The notes beneath the pieces are model-generated. The model was not told where the DNA came from. It made no database searches and worked only from the letters and a program-made list of their open reading frames with translations. A stretch of DNA of 64,000 nt from Candidatus Megaera polyxenophila (lineage in GTDB: Bacteria > Pseudomonadota > Alphaproteobacteria > Rickettsiales > Rickettsiaceae): NCBI GenBank assembly GCA_037101405.1, contig AP017964.1, positions 1,428,001 through 1,492,000 on the forward strand, read 5' to 3'. Below, piece after piece: positions 54,001 to 63,529 of this stretch (its first letter is position 1; each line of letters opens with the position of its first letter). A program made the translations under genes and the position numbers.

Positions 54001-55401
54001 CTATATCGATTTTTCTTTGGAATAATAATACCTATGCATGACTACTAGGACAAGCCAGTTGGCAGCCATCGCTGGAACTATGTTATCTATAACTGTAATG
54101 TCATCAAGATAACTCCACAAAAGCACTACTGCTAGCCCTGCCCCCATTCTGTATAATACAGCTTTCTCGTAAGGTGTGCGGTAACTAAATATAGCCATGA
54201 TAAAAGGCACTGTAACTATTGGCATGTAAAAACCAATAGTAAATATAATAAGTTTAAAGACTGTTGTATCTTTTAAGGATAATAACAGAGCAATAGTGCC
54301 AATAATAAGGGAAGTTATACGAGCTGCTAATAATTCATTTTTTACTTTAATATTAAGACTTCTTAAAAAATCATGACTAAATAAAATAGATGAAGAATTT
54401 ATATAACTATCCGCAGTAGACATTGTCATAGCTATAACCCCTACTAACATCAACCCTTTATAGACTGGTATTAATTGGTCAAATATTAGAACTTTTATTA
54501 TATCATCAGCAGATATATTAGGGGTTTTGGCTTCTATTACTAACACCAACCAAATTACAATTAAAAAAATAACAAAACATACTTGAGCACTTATAACAAA
54601 AGATCTTTTTGCTTGATCTACGTTCTTAGCCATGGATATTCTTTGAAAGACGGCACTATTAAAACCTGGAATTAAACAAATAAAGAATAAGGATAAGTTA
54701 TTCCAGAAGCTTACTTTACTGGTATCAAAAATATTACCAAGATTATATTTTGGCTGGTTACTTAGAGCATTAACAACACTATTATAACTATCTGGTAAAT
54801 TATTAAAGAAGTAATAAGTCATTATAGGGATAATAGACCCAAACGTTAAGAATTGAATCATATCTGTAAAAGTTACCGACTTAATACCACCCATAGTTGA
54901 ATATAATATCACAACTGCTCCTATTAAAAAAATTCCCTGGAATTTAGATATGTTCAATAAATATTCAAATACCAGTCCAGCAACTTTGAATTGTATAGCT
55001 ATAATGCCGCAAACACCTATAATTCCAGATATTGCAGTAATTAATCTTACTTTATTACCATAGAGTTCCCCCATCGCCTCAGCTATGGAAAGTTTACCTA
55101 AAAACTGACCCATACGGGGAATAAAAAAATACCCTATAACAAGAAAACAACCAATATAATCTGCTAATGATATAAAAATAAAAGAAAGGCCGTTAGTGTA
55201 AGTTTCTGTAATGACAGAAGAAAAAAAACCTCCCGCTATCCATGTAGAAACAATAGTAGCTACTATCGCTCCTGTACTAAAATTTCTATCTCCTATGGCA
55301 TATTGGGTTATTGAGGTGATACCTTTACTTGATTTTAAGCCAAGGATTATATTAAGAATTAAAAAGGCAAAAAATATTATATGATCTACATTCCACACCA
55401 T
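54001..55401 (-). CDS. Sodium:solute symporter family protein
   Basis: The 466-residue protein has about 12-13 hydrophobic helices and the SSF pattern: YAIGDRNFSTGAIVATIVSTWIAGGFFSSVITETY, GYFFIPRMGQFLGKLSIAEAMGELYG, LYSTMGGIKSVTFTDMIQFLTFG with the family signature G-G-x-x-S-V-x-x-T-D, and VGVIAMTMSTADSYINSSSILFSHDF. The last carries the conserved Na2-site serines. Substrate cannot be read from the sequence; SSF members carry proline, pantothenate, sugars and others. The start is near a short gap behind the hydrolase gene on the same strand. Confidence 0.9.
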   Translation of the reverse strand: MVWNVDHIIFFAFLILNIILGLKSSKGITSITQYAIGDRNFSTGAIVATIVSTWIAGGFFSSVITETYTNGLSFIFISLADYIGCFLVIGYFFIPRMGQFLGKLSIAEAMGELYGNKVRLITAISGIIGVCGIIAIQFKVAGLVFEYLLNISKFQGIFLIGAVVILYSTMGGIKSVTFTDMIQFLTFGSIIPIMTYYFFNNLPDSYNSVVNALSNQPKYNLGNIFDTSKVSFWNNLSLFFICLIPGFNSAVFQRISMAKNVDQAKRSFVISAQVCFVIFLIVIWLVLVIEAKTPNISADDIIKVLIFDQLIPVYKGLMLVGVIAMTMSTADSYINSSSILFSHDFLRSLNIKVKNELLAARITSLIIGTIALLLSLKDTTVFKLIIFTIGFYMPIVTVPFIMAIFSYRTPYEKAVLYRMGAGLAVVLLWSYLDDITVIDNIVPAMAANWLVLVVMHRYYYSKEKSI

Positions 55402-55514
55402 AAAATAGAAAAGAAATTATGTTATTTTATTACTCTACCTATGGTAGCGATTTTTGTAGGTTCTGCAACCTATATTTGTTATAAGGTTGCAATTTTTGGG
55501 AATGAATTATTTAG

Positions 55515-56672
55515 CTATAAAGCCAAGGTTTCATCAAGCCAATCAAAAACCCTTTGGTTATATAATGAGCGTGCGAGCATTTCGCAATGACCACCACTAC
55601 CCTCCTCTTCAGAAAAATGAACTAGTTTTTTATTACTAACATTAAGGGCTTTATAAAGCGCAAGTGCTCCACTTGCTATAGGATCTCCTTCTGGCAAAGT
55701 GATTAAAGTAGGACAGCGAATATTTTGTACTATATAAGAAAGTTTAAAATTTGACATCGATTTAAAGAAATCTTCTAAACAATTTACATTAAGTGTCCAG
55801 AATCCTCTTCGTACTATCCGCCAATGAAGCATTTCATCTATATTTAGTAGACTAGAAATTTTATTAATCATTGCCGTATTTAAGGAATCCGCAGCATCCC
55901 ATTGTCCTGGATCTGCTATTAAAGCAGCTATTCTGTGTTCATACGCAGCTGCTCGGGGAGCAAGGAATCCTCCAAAACTCCATCCAGCAAGAATTATTTT
56001 TTTCTGATCTATTTCTTTTCTAGTTAAAGCATAATCTATTACGGGTGTTACTACATTTTCCCAATCAGGCCTCAAATAGCTATTACCTCGAATAAGATTA
56101 CGACCTTGGCCAGGACCATCGAATAACAAGCAATTGTACCCTCTTTTTAAAGCTGCGTCCGCATGTGCAAAATACATTTCTTGTATATTCGAATCATAAC
56201 CATTCGTGTAAACAATTGTAGGACGAGCATTGCCCGAATCATCAACCTTAAGAAAATACGCAGGAAGAGTTGCTGATTCAAAAGGAATTTCGATTATTTC
56301 TATGGGGGTTTTAAAAAGCAACGCTGCTTTTTGGAATACTTGAACTTCTTTATTAAAAGCGCTAATCAATCTACTATCAACAGGATATCCAAATAATGGG
56401 AAATAAGCTGTATGATAATAATTTGAAGCCCGAAGATACGTCTCGTGCGCACTAATTCTATGGCCATTTTTGAGGCTTTTATCTCCTATCTTCTCAGCTC
56501 TGCTTGCGGTAGCTATCCATTCCTGATACCACTCATCAACATTACCATCAGCTATTTTTTTTATTGTAACTAAACATTCTCCAAAATCCGCTCCTCCGGT
56601 TGCTATATAGCACATAGCCCTTTGAGTAAAAGCTTGATAAAGTGCATTGTTACTGAGTTTTAACTCTAGCAT
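55515..56672 (-). CDS. Alpha/beta hydrolase (FrsA/dipeptidyl-peptidase-like)
   Basis: The 385-residue protein has a helical N-terminal half (KSLKNGHRISAHETYLRASNYYHTAYF, which resembles esterases of the DUF1100/2,6-dihydropseudooxynicotine hydrolase type) and an alpha/beta-hydrolase core. The oxyanion and nucleophile motifs are CLLFDGPGQGRNLIRG and ILAGWSFGGFLAPRAAA, with Ser in GWSFGG. A late acid-His pair may be EGDPIASG and GGHCEML. Substrate unknown. It starts four bases after the RND pump gene, so it belongs to the same transcript as the efflux pair. Confidence 0.85.
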   Translation of the reverse strand: MLELKLSNNALYQAFTQRAMCYIATGGADFGECLVTIKKIADGNVDEWYQEWIATASRAEKIGDKSLKNGHRISAHETYLRASNYYHTAYFPLFGYPVDSRLISAFNKEVQVFQKAALLFKTPIEIIEIPFESATLPAYFLKVDDSGNARPTIVYTNGYDSNIQEMYFAHADAALKRGYNCLLFDGPGQGRNLIRGNSYLRPDWENVVTPVIDYALTRKEIDQKKIILAGWSFGGFLAPRAAAYEHRIAALIADPGQWDAADSLNTAMINKISSLLNIDEMLHWRIVRRGFWTLNVNCLEDFFKSMSNFKLSYIVQNIRCPTLITLPEGDPIASGALALYKALNVSNKKLVHFSEEEGSGGHCEMLARSLYNQRVFDWLDETLAL

Positions 56673-56676
56673 AAAT

Positions 56677-59600
56677 TTACTCGGTAACCTTAAACCACAT
56701 ACAATATAATGCCGGTAAGAATACTAAGGTAAGTACCGTTGCTACTGCAAGACCCCCCATTATTGCATAAGCCATTGGACCCCAAAATACTGTAGGAGCA
56801 ATCGGGATCATTCCAAGAATTGCTGCCGCAGCAGTTAAAATTACTGGTCGAAAACGGTGAGTTGTAGCAGTTATCACAGCATCCCACCGAGACAGGCCAT
56901 GAGCAATTTCAGTTTCTATTTGATCTATAACGATCACAGAGTTACGGGCAATCATCCCAACAAGAGCGATTATTCCTAAAATAGCCACAAACCCTAGAGG
57001 TTTATCAGCTATTAATAATATGGCAACTATCCCTATTAAGCCTAGAGGTACTACACTTAATACTAAAATAACACGTTGAATACTTTGTAATTGAATCATT
57101 AAAATGGTTATAACAATTGCTAGCATTAAAGGAACTACAGCTGCAACTGATGCCTGAGATTTAGCGCTTTCTTCAGTTGTTCCCCCTGTTTTAATTTGGT
57201 ATCCGGCTGGTAATTTGCTGTTAAGCTCTAAAATTTTTGGACGGAGTTTTTCTACTACTGTCGCAGGTAAAGTATCCCCAGAAGTATCAGCTTGGACAGT
57301 AATAGTAGGTATACGATCCCTTCTCCAAATCAAAGGATATTCTTGTTCATATTCCATGGTAGCGACTTGCATTAACGGTACTTTATTACCGCTTGGAGTA
57401 GAAATCTGTAATGTGCTTAAACTATCTAAAGAAACTCTTTGTTCTGTTTCCGCCCGAATCAATACATCTATTAAGTAAATACTATCACGTATCTGGGTAA
57501 TTTTCATTCCTGAGACTACCGCATTTAATGCTCCCGCTAAATCTTCCGAGCTTAACCCAAGAAGTCTTGCTTCATCCTGATTAACTTTAATTCTTAATAC
57601 TCGAGACGGCTCAATCCAGTCAAAATTAATATCCTGAACTTGTGATTCTGTTCCTAGTATTTCGGCAACTTGATAAGCTATTTTTCTTACTTGTTCTAGA
57701 TCATGACCGCTTACCCTATATTGCAAAGGCCATCCTACTGGAGGTCCCATTTCAAGTGGCATGATTCTGCTATTTATATTTGAAAAATTTTCTTTAAATT
57801 CTTTTTGCAAGTAACTGCGTACCCGTTCTCGTGCCTCGATATTTTTTGTTACAATTACAGTTTGAGAATAAGACGGATTTGGTTGCGCTCCGTCTAGTGG
57901 CAAATAAAAACGAACCGCACCACGCCCTACATAAGAACTCCACCGCACAATGTCGGAGTTATTTTCTAATAATTTTTCTAGATTTGCCACGGCATTAGAA
58001 GTAGCAAAAATAGAAGAATTTTGTGGGAGTTGCATGTTTACTAGCAATTCTGGCCGATCAGAAGACGGGAAGAACTGATGAGAAACAAATTTCATACCTA
58101 TAATTGATGAAATGAATAATGCTATTGTTATGAAAATAGTTTTCCTAGGAGAGCGCATAGCAGCTAACAAAACAACACGAAAAGGCTTTAGTAATCTACT
58201 TTCTTTTTGTTGATGATGCTCTAGTTTATCAGGAAGAATTATTAAGCCGATTAAGGGTGTAAATACTACTGCTACAAACCATGAGGCAATCAGGGCAATA
58301 GCAATTACTGCAAATAAAGAAAATACATATTCGCCAGCCGAGCTTTTAGCAAAACCGACTGGAATAAAAGCTACTACAGTAACCAAAGTGCCTGTAAGCA
58401 TAGGAAAAGCAGTAGAGGTATAGGCAAAGGTAGCAGCACGTACCTTATCTAACCCTTCTTCAAGTTTTGTTACCATCATTTCAACAGTAATCATTGCATC
58501 GTCTACTAGTAACCCAAGCGCAATTATTAAGGCTCCTAGAGAAATTCTTTGAAGATCAATATGGCAAAATTCCATTACTATAAAGACTATAGTTAGTACC
58601 AATGGAATGGAACACGCAACTACTGCACCTGCACGTAAGCCAAGGCTTAAGAAACTTACGAAAAGAACAATTATGAATGCTTCTTCTAATGATTTTGTAA
58701 ATTCCGCAATATTTTCTTCTACTACCATAGGCTGATTAGCAACCAAATGATATTCTATACCGATTGGTAAATCAGCACTAATTTTTTCCATTGCTGTCTT
58801 TACATTTTTTCCTAACGCTAGAATATCCCCGCCCGGGGTCATAGAAACGGCAAGACCTATAGCTTGTTTTCCATTAAATTTAAAGAAAGATTGAGGAGGG
58901 TCAATATAATCTCTTTTAATAGTAGCAATATCACTGAGCGGAAATAATTTACCGTTTATATTAATATTTATATTGCGTAAATCATCCTCTGATTGGAAAC
59001 TTCCTGATACTCTTATTAATACGGTTTCATTTTCGGTCCGTACTGTACCAGCCGGTCTTACGGCATTTGTTGACTGTAACATCTTAATAAATTCTTGTGG
59101 CCTGATGCCAAGTCCGGCAAGCCTTCTGATGGAAAATTCGATGTAAATTTTTTCTTCTTGATTCCCTATAATATCTATTTTGGATATGTCAGGTATTTGC
59201 AATAGCTTAGACCTTACCTCCTCAATATAATCCATTAGTTCCCGCTCAGAAAAACCGTCTCGGGTAAAAGCATAAATAATCCCATAGGTATCACCAAATT
59301 CGTCATTAAAAAACGGTCCGACCACTCCTTGGGGTAAAGTAAGTGAAATGTCACCGATTTTTTTTCGAACCTGATACCAACTGTTTGGTACTTCCGAAGG
59401 AGGAGTAGAACCTTTTAAATTAATAAAAATAGTAGAAGAACCTGGAGTAGTAAAGCTACGGATATAATCGATGTTAGGTGTTTCCTGTAATTTTTTTTCT
59501 ATCCGCTCGGTAACTTGATTCATAGTTTCATCAATAGTTGCACCGGGCCATTTTGTTTGAACCAACATGGTTTTTATTGCAAAAATAGGATCTTCATTCC

Positions 59601-59712
59601 GGCCAAGACGAGTATACGATAAGCTACCAACTATTATTAAAATACCCATTAGATACCATACGAGCTCACGATGGTTAATTGCCCATAGTGAGAGATTAAA
59701 GCGCTCTTTCAT
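56677..59712 (-). CDS. RND-family multidrug efflux permease (AcrB/MexB-like)
   Basis: The inner-membrane pump of a tripartite exporter. At 1,011 residues it has the usual 12-helix RND layout with two large periplasmic loops. Helix 4 carries GLLVDDAMITVEMM with the proton-relay Asp pair. The equivalent of the AcrB relay Lys in helix 10 appears as Arg in IARNSVIVIDQIE. Other family segments are TKWPGATIDETMNQV, RPAGTVRTENETV and APTVFWGPMAYAIMGGLAVAT. The adaptor gene is 12 bases upstream. No outer-membrane TolC gene is in this window. Confidence 0.93.
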   Translation of the reverse strand: MKERFNLSLWAINHRELVWYLMGILIIVGSLSYTRLGRNEDPIFAIKTMLVQTKWPGATIDETMNQVTERIEKKLQETPNIDYIRSFTTPGSSTIFINLKGSTPPSEVPNSWYQVRKKIGDISLTLPQGVVGPFFNDEFGDTYGIIYAFTRDGFSERELMDYIEEVRSKLLQIPDISKIDIIGNQEEKIYIEFSIRRLAGLGIRPQEFIKMLQSTNAVRPAGTVRTENETVLIRVSGSFQSEDDLRNINININGKLFPLSDIATIKRDYIDPPQSFFKFNGKQAIGLAVSMTPGGDILALGKNVKTAMEKISADLPIGIEYHLVANQPMVVEENIAEFTKSLEEAFIIVLFVSFLSLGLRAGAVVACSIPLVLTIVFIVMEFCHIDLQRISLGALIIALGLLVDDAMITVEMMVTKLEEGLDKVRAATFAYTSTAFPMLTGTLVTVVAFIPVGFAKSSAGEYVFSLFAVIAIALIASWFVAVVFTPLIGLIILPDKLEHHQQKESRLLKPFRVVLLAAMRSPRKTIFITIALFISSIIGMKFVSHQFFPSSDRPELLVNMQLPQNSSIFATSNAVANLEKLLENNSDIVRWSSYVGRGAVRFYLPLDGAQPNPSYSQTVIVTKNIEARERVRSYLQKEFKENFSNINSRIMPLEMGPPVGWPLQYRVSGHDLEQVRKIAYQVAEILGTESQVQDINFDWIEPSRVLRIKVNQDEARLLGLSSEDLAGALNAVVSGMKITQIRDSIYLIDVLIRAETEQRVSLDSLSTLQISTPSGNKVPLMQVATMEYEQEYPLIWRRDRIPTITVQADTSGDTLPATVVEKLRPKILELNSKLPAGYQIKTGGTTEESAKSQASVAAVVPLMLAIVITILMIQLQSIQRVILVLSVVPLGLIGIVAILLIADKPLGFVAILGIIALVGMIARNSVIVIDQIETEIAHGLSRWDAVITATTHRFRPVILTAAAAILGMIPIAPTVFWGPMAYAIMGGLAVATVLTLVFLPALYCMWFKVTE

Positions 59713-59724
59713 TACTTAAATCCT

Positions 59725-60843
59725 CTATTTCTCTAATATTTTAACCTGTTGTCCAGGATATAATGAATGCACCCCTGCAGTTACCACAAGTTCATCATTT
59801 TCTAGACCTTCAGCAATAATTACTGAATTTTGATTATAACCAATTATCTTGACGTCTCTTAAACTTACGGTATTATCACCAGGATTTACAACCCATACAG
59901 CCGGGCTGGAGTTAGATTTGTTTAGGGACATTACCGGCAATTCAATAGCTGACCCCTTATTTAAAGTAACACTACCGGTAACGGTTGAACCAAGTTTTAA
60001 TGCTTCAGGCGGGTTTTTTAAACCTACCTTCACAGTAAATGTACGGCTTACCGAATCTGCTTGAGGAGATACTTCTCGAACGATGCCAGTTGTTTTTATA
60101 CTTGGATCGTGGCTTAAAGATACCTCCACTGTTAGTTGATCATTAGAAGGTTTGCTTTGAAACAATTGTTCCGGTACATTAAATACTGCATCCTTTCCTT
60201 CGTTAGTTGCTATGCGCATAACAGCTTGACCAGCTCTTACTATTTCTCCTGCTTCTGCTTTAACGGCTGTGACTATACCGGCAGTATCTACCTTTAAATT
60301 AGTATATTCAACACGATTCTGAGCCTGACTTAAATTAGCCTCAGCACCTTCTACTTTAGCTTGGGCAGATTGTAATTGAGAAAGAGCATCTTCATATTTT
60401 GCATTGGTCACCACTCCTTTGCTGAGTAAGATTTTTTGCCTGCCTTCATTGCTGGTGGCCTGGTCTAAAGCTGCCTGCGCTGCATTAAGATTTGATTTGG
60501 CTGCAATAAGGTTATCTTTTACATCTTGTGGATCAAGACGAGCAACGATTTGGCCAGTAGTTACAAGATCCCCTACTGAAACCAGACGTTCTATTAATTT
60601 ACCATCTATCCTAAAACTTAAGTCAATTTCATTTTTTGCGAGAATCTCTCCAGTTAAAGATAAGAACTGGCCGGCAATTTTATGCGCAACTTTAACCATT
60701 TGCACAGGACGTATTAGCTTTTCTTCTTCTTTTTTAGAAGTACCCCCTACAGATTTAATTACAATAACTACAATTACAAAAATAAGGGCAATACTTAAGG
60801 TATACTTATTGATTAGGCGCAAGCCAGGTTGAATTATTGGCAT
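59725..60843 (-). CDS. RND efflux periplasmic adaptor (membrane fusion protein)
   Basis: The 372-residue protein has an N-terminal membrane anchor (about 12-30: LSIALIFVIVVIVIKSV). A lipoyl/barrel-sandwich half follows (LTGEILAKNEIDLSFRIDGKLIERLVSVGDLVTTGQIVARLDPQD). The hairpin is coiled-coil, with Ala/Gln-rich repeats (about 115-175), and the second lipoyl half reads TNLKVDTAGIVTAVKAEAGEIVRAGQAV. The beta-barrel domain and LPVMSLNKSNSSPAVWVV end region complete it. It bridges the RND pump to an outer-membrane channel. It is the first gene of a minus-strand run with the pump and a hydrolase. Confidence 0.93.
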   Translation of the reverse strand: MPIIQPGLRLINKYTLSIALIFVIVVIVIKSVGGTSKKEEEKLIRPVQMVKVAHKIAGQFLSLTGEILAKNEIDLSFRIDGKLIERLVSVGDLVTTGQIVARLDPQDVKDNLIAAKSNLNAAQAALDQATSNEGRQKILLSKGVVTNAKYEDALSQLQSAQAKVEGAEANLSQAQNRVEYTNLKVDTAGIVTAVKAEAGEIVRAGQAVMRIATNEGKDAVFNVPEQLFQSKPSNDQLTVEVSLSHDPSIKTTGIVREVSPQADSVSRTFTVKVGLKNPPEALKLGSTVTGSVTLNKGSAIELPVMSLNKSNSSPAVWVVNPGDNTVSLRDVKIIGYNQNSVIIAEGLENDELVVTAGVHSLYPGQQVKILEK

Positions 60844-60977
60844 CTAAGTAATAAATTTTAATGATATAATAAACAAAGATAACACTGCGCAGTTGAATTT
60901 CATTTTATTTTTTTCATTAATTGCGATAATCAGCGATCATGTAAGAGGAAGCTGTAGCAGAATTATTACATTTGATA

Positions 60978-62744
60978 TTAGGTAAAAGAATTTATGATCA
61001 AGTCTTTTATGTGCAGTTGTAGCATTTGTTTATTTTGCCAGTTATTTTCTTTTAGAATGCCAATTACTGATAAATTATAAGGTTTTCTTGATAAAATTAC
61101 CTCTGCCAGCACCGTGTTAACAGAATTAAAAGCAATAGCACTTATTGATGTTAAAGAGGAAGAATCTCTGGTTGGAGCGAGCAAAACTTTAATGTGATTA
61201 CCTCCTACAATATCAGCCTTTAGCACAAACAGATTGCTAAATTTAAAAACAGGTGATGGGTTACCATTGCCAAATGGCTCTAACTTATTGATTTCCTCAA
61301 TTAAACTATTATTTATAGAGTTAGCAGTTAATTCTAAATCATAAAATTCTTCCAGGTGAGAAGTAGAATTTTTTAATATAGTTTTAAACCTGTCTTCTAA
61401 AAATTCCTGTAATATAGATAATTTATTTTCCTCAATACTAAAACCGGCAGCCATAGCATGTCCACCGCCCGCTATTAGCATCCCTTTTAGTTTTGCTTCC
61501 ATCAAAGCTGAACCAAAATCGCATCCCTTAACAGACCTACATGAAGCCTTTCCTATTGAATCATTAACTGCCACCACGGCTACTGGCCTATTATATGTTT
61601 CTTTTAATCTACCGGCTACAATACCTATAACTCCCGGATGCCAACCATGGCCACTTACAAAAATCACTGTATTATTAGCCTGTAATTTTGCCAATTTATG
61701 AGCTTCTTCTAAAATCGTTAATTCTATTATTTTCCGGTTATTATTATGTATAGTTAGCTCTTCTGATATCTCCCTAGCCTTCTGAGGATTATTCGTGGAA
61801 AGAAGAGTTGCCCCTAAAGAGGAATTACCTACCCTACCTCCTGCATTAATCCTTGGGCCTAGTACAAACCCAAGGTGGTAACAATTAATTGCTTCATCTA
61901 ATGCTGCGGTATCACATAAAGCAGCATACCCTATGTTTACTCTACTTCTTGCTATCTTTAAACCTTGTTTAACAAAAGCTCTATTTAATCCGGTCAGTGT
62001 CATAACGTCGCAAACCGTACCGAGGGCAACAATATCTAGTTGTTTGATTAAATCCGGATGTTTAATAGAATTATCCTCAAAAAATCCTTCCTTCCTAAGC
62101 GCCGAGCAAAATGCCACTGTAAATAAAAACGAAACCCCTACAGCTGCGAGGTTCTTATAATTACTTACCTCATCAATTCGGTTAGGGTTGATTACTGCTA
62201 CCGCTTTAGGTAATTTATCTAAACTAATATGATGATCAATGACTATAACATCAAGACCTATCTCAGAAGCATAAAGCAAAGCTTCAAAAGCTACTGAACC
62301 ACAATCAACGGTAATAAGTAACCTGTTACCGTTATCTTTGAGCTTTTGTATTGCAGACGAAGTGGGGCCATACCCTTCTTCTATCCTATCGGGTACATAA
62401 ATTTCCACTTCTACCCCCAGTTCCCGAAAAACGTTTTTCAGTAAGGCGGAAGAAGTAGCCCCATCAACATCATAATCTGCAAATATACAAATTTTTTCGT
62501 TCTTCTTTATTGCTTGTATCACCCTTTCTACGCCCTTTTGCATATCGAGCAAATGAAAAGGATTCGGCAATAGTTTTTTTATTTTAGGGTCAAGAAAATC
62601 AAAAGCTTCTTCTGCTGAAGATACTCTGCTTGAGACTAGTTTTGCAAGAAAATCTCCGATTTGAAGCTCTCTGGAAATTCTGGTAACTAGATCTTCCTGA
62701 ATCTTTACTGGTTGCCAGAATTTTCCCAAAACGGATTTTTGCAT
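60978..62744 (-). CDS. recJ: Single-stranded-DNA-specific exonuclease RecJ
   Basis: RecJ degrades single-stranded DNA 5' to 3' in recombination and mismatch repair. The 588-residue protein carries the DHH motifs in order: CIFADYDVDGATSSALL, LLITVDCGSVAFEALLYA, VIVIDHHISLDKLPKAVAVINPNR, LGTVCDVMTL and LGPRINAGGRVGN. The DHHA1 domain follows with GHGWHPGVIGIVAGRLKE and LIAGGGHAMAAGFSI, then an OB-like C-terminal domain (LEPFGNGNPSPVFKFSN). Length is typical. The gene stands alone on the minus strand. Confidence 0.96.
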   Translation of the reverse strand: MQKSVLGKFWQPVKIQEDLVTRISRELQIGDFLAKLVSSRVSSAEEAFDFLDPKIKKLLPNPFHLLDMQKGVERVIQAIKKNEKICIFADYDVDGATSSALLKNVFRELGVEVEIYVPDRIEEGYGPTSSAIQKLKDNGNRLLITVDCGSVAFEALLYASEIGLDVIVIDHHISLDKLPKAVAVINPNRIDEVSNYKNLAAVGVSFLFTVAFCSALRKEGFFEDNSIKHPDLIKQLDIVALGTVCDVMTLTGLNRAFVKQGLKIARSRVNIGYAALCDTAALDEAINCYHLGFVLGPRINAGGRVGNSSLGATLLSTNNPQKAREISEELTIHNNNRKIIELTILEEAHKLAKLQANNTVIFVSGHGWHPGVIGIVAGRLKETYNRPVAVVAVNDSIGKASCRSVKGCDFGSALMEAKLKGMLIAGGGHAMAAGFSIEENKLSILQEFLEDRFKTILKNSTSHLEEFYDLELTANSINNSLIEEINKLEPFGNGNPSPVFKFSNLFVLKADIVGGNHIKVLLAPTRDSSSLTSISAIAFNSVNTVLAEVILSRKPYNLSVIGILKENNWQNKQMLQLHIKDLIINSFT

Positions 62745-62883
62745 AAATTTAACAAATAGGTTATTCTGTAATGAGCAAGGTTAAATTTTGATGCGATATT
62801 TCAGCGGTAATAACTGCCATTATCCTACCAAGGATTATTATTACTGTCGAGAGAAATAAGTTATTGGTATAAAGAAAAACAAA

Positions 62884-63459
62884 TTAACAACTAGCTAAGT
62901 ACGGAACAAAATCTATTCCATCTATATTTAATTTAGCAAGAGCATTAGGCCATTTAGTAGTAGGATCATTACCAAAAATGAGATCATAATCCGGTTCTGA
63001 TATTAGCCATAGGTTATTTTGAATTTCAAATTCTAGTTGACCTACTCCCCAACCGGTATAACCAATTGCAAACATGCTATGTTTAGGACCACTGCCGCTT
63101 GTTATGTCTTTCAGGATTTCAATATTTGAACTAACAGCTAATTCTGAATTTTCTAATTTAAATAAAAGGTTTTTGTTGTATTCTGCAGAGTGCAAAAAGA
63201 AACCTCTTTCAAGTTCGAGCGGCCCGCCAATATGAATCTTTAAATTTAATAGGTTCAGGTCGAGTTTAAATTCAGCTTTTTTAAATAAATTATTTACCGG
63301 AGGATTTTTAACTAGACGATTTACAAGAAAACCAACAGCTCCTTGATCCCCATGGTGTACCACATAAACAATGGATTGGTGAAATATATTATCCTCCATA
63401 GTATATGGGCTTGCTATGAGAATTTTGCCAGTTAAATTAGAAAAATCTTGGCTGATCAT
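62884..63459 (-). CDS. YqgE/AlgH family protein
   Basis: The 191-residue protein has the family pattern LTGKILIASPYTMEDNIFHQSIVYVVHHGDQGAVGFLVNRL, then KIHIGGPLELERGFFLHSAEY and FAIGYTGWGVGQLEFEIQNNLWL. The C-terminus (PTTKWPNALAKLNID) also fits. Length is normal. The biochemical role of this conserved family is unresolved. It is divergent from the DsbD-like gene that begins at 63530. Confidence 0.92.
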   Translation of the reverse strand: MISQDFSNLTGKILIASPYTMEDNIFHQSIVYVVHHGDQGAVGFLVNRLVKNPPVNNLFKKAEFKLDLNLLNLKIHIGGPLELERGFFLHSAEYNKNLLFKLENSELAVSSNIEILKDITSGSGPKHSMFAIGYTGWGVGQLEFEIQNNLWLISEPDYDLIFGNDPTTKWPNALAKLNIDGIDFVPYLASC

Positions 63460-63529
63460 ATAAATATTTGCAGATTATTACTTAATAAACATATAGTAAT
63501 TATCCTAAGATATTTCAATAGTAATTTGA

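Noticed and set aside
55381..55590. 69-residue plus-strand ORF with a hydrophobic segment
   Set aside because: It lies antisense to the start of the symporter and the end of the hydrolase; only about 110 bases are free of those genes, and it has no family match.
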